Assembly (NCBI RefSeq): GCF_026914265.1
Contig: NC_069135.1
Span: forward strand, 31,777,256 to 31,841,255
Length of the DNA stretch: 64,000 nucleotides
Source: Mya arenaria
Taxonomy: Eukaryota; Mollusca; Bivalvia; Myida; Myidae
Direction of reading: 5' to 3'
The notes under the pieces are model-generated. The model worked only from the letters and a program-made list of their open reading frames with translations, did no database searches and was not told the origin of the DNA. Made by a program: the position numbers and the translations under genes. Every line of letters begins with the position of its first letter. The first letter of the stretch is position 1. Positions 24,501-35,815 of the stretch are shown one piece after another.

Positions 24501-27500
24501 CTCAAACTATTCCTTCTATTTTCATTTCTTCATAGTGATATTCAAGAGAAGATATATTCATCATCTGAGGAGGAAGAGGAAACAGCGCAGGAGAAAAAGC
24601 TTCGGCTGGCCAAACATTACATTGCTCAGATAGAGGCTGAAGGTGGGGATTGATGCATGATGGTGTACATTTATAGCTTGTCTGTTTCAGGAGGAAAATC
24701 AGTCCTGTATTGTAATGAAACTTGTGCTGTCAGCTGCTGTATCATACAAAAACATAACTCTAAAACTGTTAAAAATATTTTACCTGAAACTTAAGTACAA
24801 GTGCATACACTTGAGAAGTTTACCAATGAATGTATATAGTTTAAGCATGACTGTGTAATATGTGTAGCAAGGCCTGGATGGAATTCTGGATGGAATGACA
24901 GGAATTCTGGATGGAATGAGGCTTGAGTAATTGAGATAAACAGGCAGAATTTGCGTTCGATTGATGTGCATATATATATAAATATATCTTTAAAACTGTT
25001 GAACACAATGTACATGTTTGTGATAAATTTGTGTGTCATTAAAGCATTAGATGAATAAAGTTATAAGAGAAACTTATTTAGCTTTATACGTAATAGTAAA
25101 CTATTGATCAAGAGGGAATTGAATCATGCATATGGAATATAACATAGATATATACACTACAATTTACATGATGTAATAACCAAGTGTTGGTATATTTACA
25201 GAGAGTGGAAATATCCTGGCAGAAGATGTGGACAGGGATGTCATCTCCAAGAGGCTTAAACAAGACATGGTAAGGTGTTTTGGGGAGTGTATGATTTTCT
25301 TAAGATTTTTTGTTTATAGTCTGGCGAAAATTGGGCGTTTATTTGTTATTTAAGCAGTTTTTGGTTTAAGTGGTTTTTCCATGTCATTAAACTAAATACA
25401 ACAGTTTTCATCAAAATTTCATAAAACATGGTCAAAATATTTGTTGGCATGATATTTGAACCTCTGGTCAAAAATTATATACTCATAGGTTTAAGTTCAA
25501 TGTATCAAGACTATTTACAGGATTTCTATTTTCAAATGTTTATAATTCTTGTAATGTCTTTCTTTCAGTTGTTGCAGACTGGCAAGCTGCAGAAGAAGGT
25601 GGCAGACAATGTATGTTGAATTGCATTAAATTTTAAAAGTTCTGTAATTTATCAATCAAAATTAGATAACCAATGATTTGGAGCTCAAGGTACTGCTGAA
25701 AGGAATAATGCCTTAATCAGTTACTGTTGATTTAAGCAGATAATGTTATCTTCGGTTTTCTCTTCCCAATTTTCTCTAACCCACTTCCTAAATAAAAAAT
25801 GCAATACAATAACCATAAATAACATTTATAGCTGGAGACCGTGAATGCAGACAGCCACATTTTGTTCCGAGGTCACCAGCTTTCTGTGACCTGCGTCGTC
25901 ATCTCCACGGATAGTCAGTATGTGTACAGTGGCGGGAAGGACTGTTCCATTATTAAATGTGAGTTAATCTAGGACTGCTCCATCATAAAATGTGAGTTAA
26001 TCTAGGACTCCCCCATCATAAAATGTGAGTTAATCTAGGAATCCCCCTTATAAAAAGTGAGTTAATCTAGGACTCCACCATCATAAAATGTGAGTTAATC
26101 TAGGACCCCTCATTATATAAAGTGAGTTAATCTAGGACTCCCCCATCATAAAATGTGAGTTAATCTAGGACTCCCTCATCATAAAAAGTGAGTTATTCTA
26201 GGACTCCCCCATCATAAAATGTGAGTTAATTAATTATATATTCTCTATGAAGTGGTTCTGAATTCTGGTTAGATCATGTACATAATCAGTGATAGATAAT
26301 TTTCAAATCTCCATTGTTTGGTGACAAGATGAGACTGAGGATATTTGTTTAATTTCTGATGTAAAATAAAAAAAGTATTTTACTGAGTGATCATGGAAAT
26401 CAATATTTTCCCGAGTGTCAAAATATAGTTTTTGATTCTACAATGTTTCTGTTTTGCTGATATTTTGAAAAATGTCAATGTAATTGGTGTCACTTGGAAA
26501 GTCCTGCATGAAACATAATATTGTGAAGTCATTAACAAGATTCAACCCGGCATAGTGAATGTTTCCTTACTTAAGTATAGCAACACGTGAACCAAAATCT
26601 ATAAGAGCAGTAAATACGAAAATTGATACTTTCATCGCAGTGAAGATAACATGATATTTCTTAAAATAAGAATGAGAGAAAATTTCCATTCCAAACAAAC
26701 AATGTACTGAAGTTTTAACGGATAACCGATGTTTAATTCTAATAATTTGTATAGAATTTATATCTATTTTTGTGCAGTGAAATGTTTTTCTTTTCCTTCA
26801 TTTGTTTGAAATTAAAATGATGTTGTCAATTGAAATGCTTTTCAATGTCGATATATTGTAGAATATATCAAATAGTACAATAACAGTGGTGTTTTGTTCA
26901 AACAATGACAAACTATACTTGTTCATGAATTATGCTTTAGGAAAACCCAACTGATCTGATTATAAGTCGCAATAAATTTACAAAAATGTTATAAATAGAA
27001 GCATTATATCCAGGGTCAGTGAAAGAGCGTCGGAAGTTAAAGATGATACACGGTGGCAGAAAGGGCACAGAGAAAAAACATGTCGGCCACACAGGACACA
27101 TACTGGCTATGGCAATCTCTACAGATGGAAATTATCTGGTATAATGAAATAGGAAATTCGAAGTAAAATAATTATTTCTAATAATAAGATGAGACAAGCA
27201 TACATGTTCCACCCAACACATATAAGTTGCTAGTAAACGACTGGACCCGGAGAACATTTATGTTATTGTGACTGTTTGAGTGATTCATTTTTCTGCTCAT
27301 TCTGAGTCCGATTCTCAATGTTTTCCTGTGGAACCATTGTTCCTATAAAGTAATATGTGCATAAAGTAATGCTGAGAAGTCTTCGATTTTTGCTTACTAC
27401 CCATGGTTGCGAAAGATGAGAGTTTCCAGTGAAGTACTCGTGGAGATTTAAAAATGAATCACTGCTGTTCAATACAATAGTTTGACCATTGATGTCTTGG

Positions 27501-30500
27501 CTGGAACTGTGCTATTTTTTATGTAATATTTAAAGTATGACCAGCTGCATTTGTTACATATATTTTTGTGAAAAAAATCAATGCTAAGTACATGTAGAAC
27601 TTAACATAAAAAAATACAATATTTGCAAACATTGATTGAAAAATGATAAGTCCAGGAGATACCAAACTTATACCTGGTTTAGCATCACATGGAACAGCAT
27701 TAAATTTAATTCATTCTTCTACTTCTCTGTCTTAAAGGCCACCGGTGATGCGGACAAGTTGATCCACTTGTGGGATGCAGGAACCATGGAGCTCATATAC
27801 ACATTTAAAGGCCATAGGGATGCTGTGACTGTAAGTTAGAGTTCATAGAATGGTGGTCCATATATTTTCATTTGTTCTAAGTAATACATCAATTTTGAAG
27901 ACAGATAATAACTCTTGAGTCAGATTCCTTGGTAGAAAATATTTTTTTAAGATGGTTGTAAATTGCAAGTGAAATGTTAATGCTCTGTTTAATGCTATAG
28001 GCCCTTTTAATGTTATAGGCCTGTTTAATGTTATACACCAGGGCTTCCATTAAGAATTTAAAACTTGATGTTTTAATTCCTTGACAGCAATATATATTGG
28101 AAGTTTTCCTCTGAATTTAGAAATTTGTGCCTTTCAAACTTCAGAATTTTTCACTATTGTCCAACCAGATACTTTGAATATTAAATAATTTGTAACTTTA
28201 ACTTGCGAAACTTCACAGAATTGCTTTTTTAGAATGCATTTTATCTGAAGTCTTACTAAAATGTGGCCATAAAGTTTTAAATAACATTGACACCAGATTT
28301 TGGTATTCTGAACTTCTAAGCTTCGTTTTGGAAGATTTCTCCTAAATAGTGGAAGTTTTTGTACTTCCAAAGACAATATTTTGGAAGTTTTGGCAAACTT
28401 TAAAAGAGTCAAGTACTTTCAATTTTCCTTTAATGGAAGCCCTGCATGTAACTTATGCTGTGAAAATTTTATGTACACCTCAGTAAACTTTTTGTATTAA
28501 ATAATGGTTTTACACCAAAAGTAAATCTTTGCTAAACACAAAAGATCGTTGTTCAAACAAATTGTAAGATTTATTTTAGTGAACAAAACTATTTTTCAAG
28601 AACCACTGCAACTTGCCTTTTTTCAGGGTTTGTCGTTCAGAAAGGACACACATGAACTGTATAGCTGTTCCGACGACAGATCTGTGAAGATTTGGAACGT
28701 GGATGAGAGAGCTTATGTGGAAACATTGTGAGTTTTAAAAGTCTCATCCTCCATGATATTTATAATTACGAATTTTTCTAACAAGTGTATGATTTTTGTT
28801 AAAAATAGAAATAGTATTTATTTCAATAAGTCCATTATTTTTGAGACTTTTAAATGAATTAGATAGTGCCGAGTCTTGTCTAGGTAAGGAAGGTCTACTG
28901 GTATCATTACGATAGTTTTGCTATATATGGGTAGGTAAGCCCAATCCTCAGTTATCAATTACCGAGCACGGTCTCACATAACCTGGCTACTACACAGGGT
29001 GTTAACCCTTTCTGAAAGACAACAAAATTGCAGCAGACATCCTTGAAAACATGTAGACAAAAATATGGTATATCTCTATAAGTCAAAGTATAATAAGTGA
29101 TTAATAACAAAATGCAGTTAAGAGCGTAGTGGCAAAGGAGAAATTGCTCATCATGCCACAATTTTTTTAATAGTCATATCCTGCAGAGGGTCACAATGTA
29201 TCTACAAGTGGGACAGGATTAATTTTGAAATGGTTAAAGACATCACTTGCTTAATTCAATGCTGTTTTGAATTCCCCATTCAGGTTTGGTCACCAGGACA
29301 AGATTACAGCCATTGACTGTCTATCTCGAGAGCGAGCTATTACAGCGGGTGGACGAGACAGTACTGTTCGGGTCTGGAAAATCTTGGAGGAATCACAGCT
29401 CGTCTTCAATGCCCACAAATTGTGAGAATATAATACAGTTATTGATTGATGATCAAGTGTATATCTCGTTTTATAGGTCATTGAAAGTGATACTCACCAA
29501 TTCATTTTGTTTGGTCCTTAAAATGGAATATAGAAGTAGTGGTAGTGGCAACACCGGCGAGTTTCTGTTATAGCTTGTGTCTTGGCAGAAATGTTTATTT
29601 TAATCCCTCAAAGAATTCCCTCTTGGCATGCATACACTTTTTGAGCTGTATCATCCATTCTTGAAAATGATTTGCAAACTCATCTTTGTGTATACTGTTT
29701 ATACACTAGTATAAGCACTAACAATGGCACTGCACATCTTAAAACAACGAATGTAGAAAATGATACTGAATGTGTCAACTGTAAATTTGTATACTAATAT
29801 TATTATAATGATGATGATATAGATGTTTAATTGGGTTTAATGTAAAACGAACTGAATGACGCTAGTTCTACGAAAGAAATACAGATAAGCATAAATTTGT
29901 CATAATGTTTTACAATAATGTACATATTTTTGTTTCTAGTGAAAAGTAAAGGTATTGTAAAGTAAATAATGTATTGTTCTATAACTATGTTTCAGGTGTT
30001 CTGTTGACTGTATAGCCCTCATTAATGAATCCAACTTTATCTCAGGTGCTGATGACAAGTAGGTTTCCGGATTTTATTTCTTTTTTTACTGTAAATTAAA
30101 GCAGCATGTTCCATGTTGTAAGCTTTAAATAAGTTATCATGCAATTTTTGCTTTAAAGTGAGGAGTATTCCTTTTGATAAAACATGTAGTGTATGTACCT
30201 TTAATACTAAGTTATATTGAAAATGCTGCAGAATTTTGTTAACTGGTCTGTTATTGACAGATGGGTAAAGATAGATTTCATTTCAGTACAAGTGAAATAA
30301 GCTGAAACATTTTTCTCAAAATGACTTAAAATGCTAACTACCGGTACATGAAACAAGCTTCCACAATAATTTAATTGTCCTTGAATTGAAATTTGCTCCC
30401 TTACTTTTCAGTTCTCTTTCCCTGTGGGGTGCCATGAAGAAGAAGCCACTTTTCACTCTCCGTAACGTCCACGGGCCAAAACAGGCGGATGAAAATGGGA

Positions 30501-31907
30501 ATCAGCGGCAATCTGAGGAGGAGAACTGGATATCTGCTGTGGCCGCCCTGCACAATACAGACCTGGTGGCTTCAGGTAAGCATTATTAATTTTAACAATA
30601 TAATTTAATCAGCAGAAATTTGATGTTGTATTCTCAATAATTTATTGATTTAATTTGAATTAGAGCTTTATAAAATGTACACTATAATGATTATCAAATC
30701 AGAGATTATCCTGTCTTTTGCTTTCTGCATTTTTAATACCTGCTTGGAAAATGATGTTTATTATTGGTCCCAGATACCTTTAGCACTACAGATGCTTAAA
30801 AAGTTAAATGTATGACATGGATTTTCTTTGCAGTAAGTTTTTGGTGTTTTATTACCATGTCGAAGTTTTAACTATATCCAGATTAAAACTTGCTTAGAAA
30901 TTAAAGTAAATCACATATCAATGTTCACAAACATTCATTGAATGTCATAATTTTATTTCAAGCAGGTTCTAAAGATGGTTGTGTGAGGCTGTGGAAGTGT
31001 ATGAACGACTGCCGCAAACTGGAGCCAGTTATGGCCATCCCTGTGGTGAGTTAAATACACGCACTTTATTATTCATTATTATCAGCTGAGCTTATTTGTT
31101 TCTGCAGGATAATGTCAAGGCATTGAATTGCATAGCTTTAGTGATTCTATAGTTGACATGTAAAAAATAACTGATGTTGGCCAAAGCATGGAAATCATAA
31201 AAGATATTTTACATAATTCTTGGTTCATTGGTTAACAATGACGGTGTGCATGTGATGTATGTCCAATTTCTCAGGCATGAATGATTTTGGTTAAATCTTT
31301 TTTTATCTGGCAAAAACATACGAGCTTTGAATGTGGTGCTGTTCTTTAGAATGATTATGTATAATTACAATACATTATTTTATTTATTTGTTCATGTTCA
31401 TATTGTTGCTTAAAACTATTAAATGGAACCTTTCCAGCCTTATATGTTGTGAAACTGGCATCTTAATCAGCTTGGGCCTAAAAATATTGTTTTAATATGT
31501 AGTTTAAAACCTATTAAGCTTAATACAGAAGAAAACTCTGCCACAATTTTCCAATGATGACAATGTTCTTACATAAAGCCTAAAAACAAAACAAAAAAAA
31601 CAAACAAAACTACTCTACCGGTTTTTGAAAAGGATGTTACACTAACCAAAACAATTATTTGCCTTATCACTAAGATACAGATGTATAAGTTAGAAAAGGT
31701 CATTTTTATAAAACAAGTGAAACATTTATTTCCTCATTAAACATAACTCTGTTTCAGGTTGGATTTGTCAACAGTCTACATTTCTCTACCGATGGTCAGT
31801 ATCTTGTGGCTGGAGTGGGTCAAGAACACAGATTAGGACGCTGGTGGTCGAATAAGGCTGCCAAAAACTCCATCCTTGTCATACCCCTCAAATTTATTGT
31901 CACTTAA
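21563..31907 (+). CDS. RRP9: RRP9 / U3-55K, WD40 protein of the U3 snoRNP
   Basis: Fourteen exons join in frame to 471 residues (human about 475): 21563-21601, 24049-24167, 24536-24642, 25202-25269, 25569-25610, 25832-25958, 27014-27138, 27738-27830, 28627-28727, 29284-29421, 29996-30058, 30412-30575, 30966-31045, 31758-31907. All introns are GT-AG with matching phases. The N-terminus is basic (KGKGKSKP, LKKKKFRG) then acidic (SSSEEEEE); a helical segment follows (KKLRLAKHYI). WD repeats run from about residue 137, with GHQLSVTC, GGKDCSIIKW, GHTGHILAMAIS, GHRDAVTGLSF, DRSVKIWN, GGRDSTVRVWK and the diagnostic GVGQEHRLGRWW near the end. The family binds the U3 snoRNA B/C motif in the nucleolus and is needed for early cleavages toward 18S rRNA. 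An AATAAA follows the stop almost at once. Confidence 0.96.
21861..22557 (-). mobile_element. MITE with 9-bp TSD (family M1), copy B
   Basis: A 697-bp element in RRP9 intron 1 with TAGTCTAAAAT and GGACTA ends. It is flanked by a perfect 9-bp duplication CATCATTTC (21852-21860 and 22558-22566). It holds a 129-codon minus-strand frame (22122-22511) also open in copy C. The frame has no motif I recognise. A 9-bp duplication points to the Mutator (MULE) superfamily, though the TIRs are short. Confidence 0.88.
22731..23428 (-). mobile_element. MITE with 9-bp TSD (family M1), copy C
   Basis: A 698-bp near-identical neighbour of copy B, same orientation. It is flanked by its own perfect 9-bp duplication GTATGCATT (22722-22730 and 23429-23437), so the two are independent insertions rather than a segmental duplication. 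The 129-codon frame (22993-23382) is intact here too. Confidence 0.88.
23844..23902. repeat. Perfect 15-bp stem hairpin in RRP9 intron 1
   Basis: CCATAACTTTAATGT and ACATTAAAGTTATGG are exact inverse copies around a loop of about 28 bases. The right arm with its flank (CTTCCATAACTTTAATGT when inverted) recurs near 56689, so it may be the end of a dispersed inverted-repeat element. Confidence 0.6.
25941..26231 (+). repeat. 33-bp tandem repeat carrying copies of the RRP9 exon 6 donor site
   Basis: Nine units of about 33 bp begin inside exon 6. The first unit spans the real exon-intron junction (ATTATTAAAT then GTGAGTTAATCTAGG). Eight downstream units repeat CATCATAAAAT, GTGAGTTAATCTAGG with few changes, so each carries a GTGAGT donor-like site. 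Reading through any junction reaches the in-frame TAG in CTAGG. Confidence 0.9.
28039..28444. mobile_element. hAT-like MITE in RRP9 intron 8
   Basis: The inverted ends CAGGGCTTCCATTAA and its reverse complement mark a 406-bp element. CAGGG termini are common in hAT-type nonautonomous elements. The flanks (TTATACAC and CATGTAAC) do not form a clear 8-bp duplication, so assignment rests on the termini. The interior is rich in GGAAGTTTT-like short repeats. Confidence 0.6.
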
Positions 31908-31911
31908 ATGT

Positions 31912-31917
31912 AATAAA
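31912..31917 (+). terminator. RRP9 polyadenylation signal
   Basis: AATAAA begins four bases after the TAA stop (31905-31907). A second hexamer-like site, ATTAAA, lies near 31974. If the first is used, the 3' UTR is only some tens of bases. Confidence 0.6.
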
Positions 31918-32269
31918 ATGTATCCTACATAAAATTGTGATTTGGTTGTATATTGATGTGCCCAACATTACAATTAAAGAAGTTGTCAGCACTTTCCAAG
32001 TTCTAGAAGTTTGTGTTGTTGTGGAGAGTTTCTAGCCAGGTGCTAGTGTCCGCAAGTCAAGTGACACAAATCTTTTTACCTCACGCTTTAAACTGCCCAA
32101 GTGCAGTATGTGGAAATCTTCAACAACATGGATAATGGGAGCTACTAGCCGTCAGACTGCCATTTATTGTTGAGTCCGTGTTTGTTGAGGGAGACATGGT
32201 TGTCACAATGGCAGTTCTGTGTATGTGCCTATTGAAGTTTGTCCTTCCTGACTAACCCTAGGGTCTATT

Positions 32270-32960
32270 TTAGGATTTACAATACTGGTATATCTTGCCA
32301 TTATTGTTCACCATGATGAAGTGATGTGTTGCGCACAAGACCCAGGTCCGAACTTCAAAGGTTAAGATCACGCATAGAGGTCAAAGGTTGAAAATATTTG
32401 TTTCCTGGCTGTATCTTGACCATAAATTATAGAATTTTCGAAAAAAAACTTGCCATGAAGGTTCACCATGACAATGTGGTATGTGAGTACAAGACCCAGG
32501 TCTGAACTTGAAAGGTCATGCTTAGATGTTGGAGGTTGAAATGATCCTTGTCCGAACTGTATCTTGGCCATGGATTATAGAATTTTCAAAAAACTTGCCA
32601 TGAAGGTTCACTATGATTAGGCAGCGTGTTGAGCACCAGGCCAAGGTCTGTACCTCGAAGGTTAAGGTCACAAGTTGGAATATGCACTCTTAATAGACTG
32701 TACCTTGTCCAGGCTGCCTTTTGACCAAGCATTACAATGGTCCTAAAGAACTTGACATCAATGTGTTATGATGATGAAGTAGCGTGTCCCATACAAGGCC
32801 TATGTTTAAAATCTCAAATGTAAAGTCCACAAGGTTTAATAATATTGTTGATATGACTGGTCCAGACTGAACCTTCTCAAAGCTGTATCTTTACCTTGCA
32901 CGATAGGATTTTCAAAACACTTGCCATCGAGGTTCATCCTGATGAGGATAGTGTCGCAGG
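32270..32960. repeat. Degenerate direct repeats downstream of RRP9
   Basis: Four to five diverged units of roughly 120-170 bp share phrases such as ATTATAGAATTTTC, AACTTGCCATGAAGGTTCA and AAGACCCAGGTC. They are non-coding and resemble a bivalve dispersed or tandem repeat. Confidence 0.55.
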
Positions 32961-33509
32961 TTCCACTTATTGTTCAACTGCATGTTATTTTGTGTTGCAA
33001 TTGCATGGAAGAGCATTCTGTCTGTGTAAAAGGCTCTTTCAACAAACTCAACATGTCACCATTTGACTTCAAGTGTTTATTTTCTGTAGGAAATGAACTC
33101 AGAATCGAAATGTTTGTGGCTAGCTGTACATATTACTATTAGACATAACATGTTTAAAGAATTGACAAATCTTACATTCTGAAAACTTGCAACTTGTACT
33201 TTTTCTTAAACATATTCAAACTAATGCAAGAAGCTGGTTGATTCAGAACAAACGGAACAAAACACTTTTTAGCACCAAAAATATCAGTTTTATTAAATCA
33301 GTTTAAAACTTAGTGATTTTTTCGGCCACAATATCATTACTTGGTCTTGTTACCATACCTGAAAAGCTAGATCACTTGGTCAAATTGTAACTAAACTTTG
33401 AAATGATTCAGGATGTATTTGAACGGAGAATTACAGTATTGAACTTTCTGCATGTTGTCTCAATGTGGTTAACTTTTGTGCAAAGTTTTTCAAAAATCCT
33501 TTAATTGGT

Positions 33510-34029
33510 TAAAGAGAACAGAACAGACGTGAAATGGCTATCAGACCTTAAAAAGTTATGTGGCCTTGACTATGACGGTATTTGTTCAAAAGGTGTGATC
33601 TGCAAAATTGCACAAGTGAACATTTTTGTCAACTTATTATGTATTTCTAATATTCTACCCATTTAACGATTAATAAATGCCCACCTGACCTTTAACTCTT
33701 CGTGTGGCCTTGACCTCAAAGATCAATTGTTTAAATACAATAACGATGTAATATTACCAAGTTTGGTCTCTTTATGTCAAACCCAACTAAAATTATTCGA
33801 TACACAAGGTGATTTTGATGCTGCCCTCCCACCAGCCCGCCTGAATAATGACGCAAGTCATTCAAATAACTTGATTTCCTATTATGAAAATGTGGTTAAG
33901 AATATACAAATATGCCCTTCAAAATAAAATAAAAAAATTCAAGGGCAATAATTTGTATTTAGGGTTATAGTAGAGTTATGTTTCTTGTTGTAAGATGGTT
34001 GTAAAAATTTTTGAATTTTATTGGTGCAT
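33510..34029. repeat. Old dispersed repeat sequence
   Basis: Phrases such as TATGTGGCCTTGACTATGAC and GACCTTTAACTC resemble the non-coding repeats flanking the neighbouring array. There are no clear borders. A 66-codon open frame (33727-33927) has no recognisable features. Confidence 0.3.
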
Positions 34030-35060
34030 TGAATGAACGGTATAGAATTTTTTTATTAAAATCCCAACTTGCCCTTAACTTTTACTTGCCCAAAAATTTA
34101 ACCTAAGTCAATCAGGGGCCACGACTTGTATTAAGGATATGGAGTTATGTAACCTCATTGGGTAACGGTCCTGAAAAATTGTGTGAAGTATTAAGTCAAT
34201 TGAAGTTCCATAGTCAATCAGGGGCCATAATTTGTATAAGAGATAATATGGAGTTATCTAACCTCATTATGTGATGGCTCTGAACAACTGTGTGAAGTAT
34301 TAAGTCAATTGAATGAATGGTATTGGAGTTTTAAGTGAAAATCCCAACTTGCCCTAAAACTTTAACCTGCCCTAAAACTTAACCTAAGTCAATCAGGGGC
34401 CATAACTTGAATTAAGGATAATATGGGGTTATGTAACCTCATTGTGTGATGGTCCTGAACAACTGTGTGAAGTATTAAGTAAATTGAACAAAGCATATAG
34501 AAGTTATTAATAAATATCCCAACCTGCCCTAAAACTTTAACCTAAGTTCCATAGTCAATCATGGGCCATAATCTGTGTAAAGAATACTATGGAGTTATCT
34601 AACCTCATCATGTGATGGCCCTGAACAACTGTGTGAAGTATTAAGTCAATTTAATGAAGGGTATTGGAGTTTTAAGTGAAAATCCCAACTTGCCCTAAAA
34701 CTTTAACCTGCCCTAAAACTTAACCTAAGTCAATCAGGGGCCATAACTTGAATTAAGGATAATATGGGGTTATGTAACCTCATTGTGTGATGGTCCTGAA
34801 CAACTGTGTGAAGTATTAAGTAAATTGAACAAAGCATATAGAAGTTATTAATAAATATCCCAACCTGCCCTAAAACTTTAACCTAAGTTCCATAGTCAAT
34901 CATGGGCCATAATCTGTGTAAAGAATACTATGGAGTTATCTAACCTCATCATGTGATGGCCCTGAACAACTGTGTGAAGTATTAAGTCAATTTAATGAAG
35001 GGTATTGGAGTTTTAAGTGAAAATCCCAACTTGCCCTAAAACTTTAACCGGATGCCGACG
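34030..35060. repeat. Tandem repeat, 340-bp unit made of two 170-bp halves
   Basis: AATCCCAACTTGCCC recurs at about 34340, 34681 and 35023, giving a 340-bp period. The last two full units are nearly identical and an older, diverged unit precedes them. Each unit has two related halves built on GGGCCATAA...GGAGTTAT...CTAACCTCAT...GAACAACTGTGTGAAG. The array ends at GCCGACGCCGGGGCGAGTAG, a short GC-rich motif. Confidence 0.8.
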
Positions 35061-35779
35061 CCGGGGCGAGTAGTATAGCCCACCTTTTCTTCGAATAGTC
35101 GAGCTAAAAAAGGAAACTTTATCCATTTTTATCCCAACACTCTTGCAGCCAATTTTATTATCTCGTTATCAAACGAGTTGAGAGAGTTTGTTTTATTTAC
35201 TTAATCGGAAGCCCTTAGCCGTTATCCAACAGATATGACCTCTGAAATAACCCCGGTCTTTAAAACTAGTCCATCATGGCGGCGCACATATTGAAAACAT
35301 GTTGTATAGATTATCAACTGTCAAGGGACATATTCAACTGAACACATGGGGAACACATGGCGAAGAGTATCAAGCTGTTTTTCTTTTAATTTGAATCTTA
35401 TTTTAAATTTTCTTCCAAAAGTGAATTAAGACACAAATCAAAATCATTCCTTCCAGCACATTCTCTTTGATATATCAGGTCTATTTAGCATAATGATAAT
35501 TGAGTGAATCGCCTGCAGCCTCATCAAATTTTATACATCTTGTGGTCTAGTCCGAAGCTTTCTGGAGAAGGCCGAGTTGTTACTATTGCAATTCACTGTC
35601 ACATTGTTTCAAAATGTAGGCCTCTTAAAGGATATGAAAACGGTGCTACACTCCATTAGTTCAAAGATATGAAAACAGTGCTACACTCTGTAGAGGTACC
35701 CATTTTCTATCTAACTAATACTCAAACTTATTCATAAGAAACATGACCAAGAAGTAGTACACAATTCTCTATAAAATGT
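35061..35779. other. 3' flank of TPRKB; short tandem duplication
   Basis: No gene seen. At 35630-35695 a unit of about 40 bp (GATATGAAAACRGTGCTACACTC) is present twice. At 35563-35583 a short stretch resembles the GAGTTGTTACGATTG motif of the M1 MITEs. Confidence 0.4.
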
Positions 35780-35785
35780 TTTATT
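35780..35785 (-). terminator. TPRKB polyadenylation signal
   Basis: On the minus strand AATAAA lies about 30 bases past the TPRKB stop codon (35818-35816), at a normal position for a compact 3' UTR. Confidence 0.55.
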
Positions 35786-35815
35786 AAATATTAGAATGAA
35801 AACACTTTTAAACTG

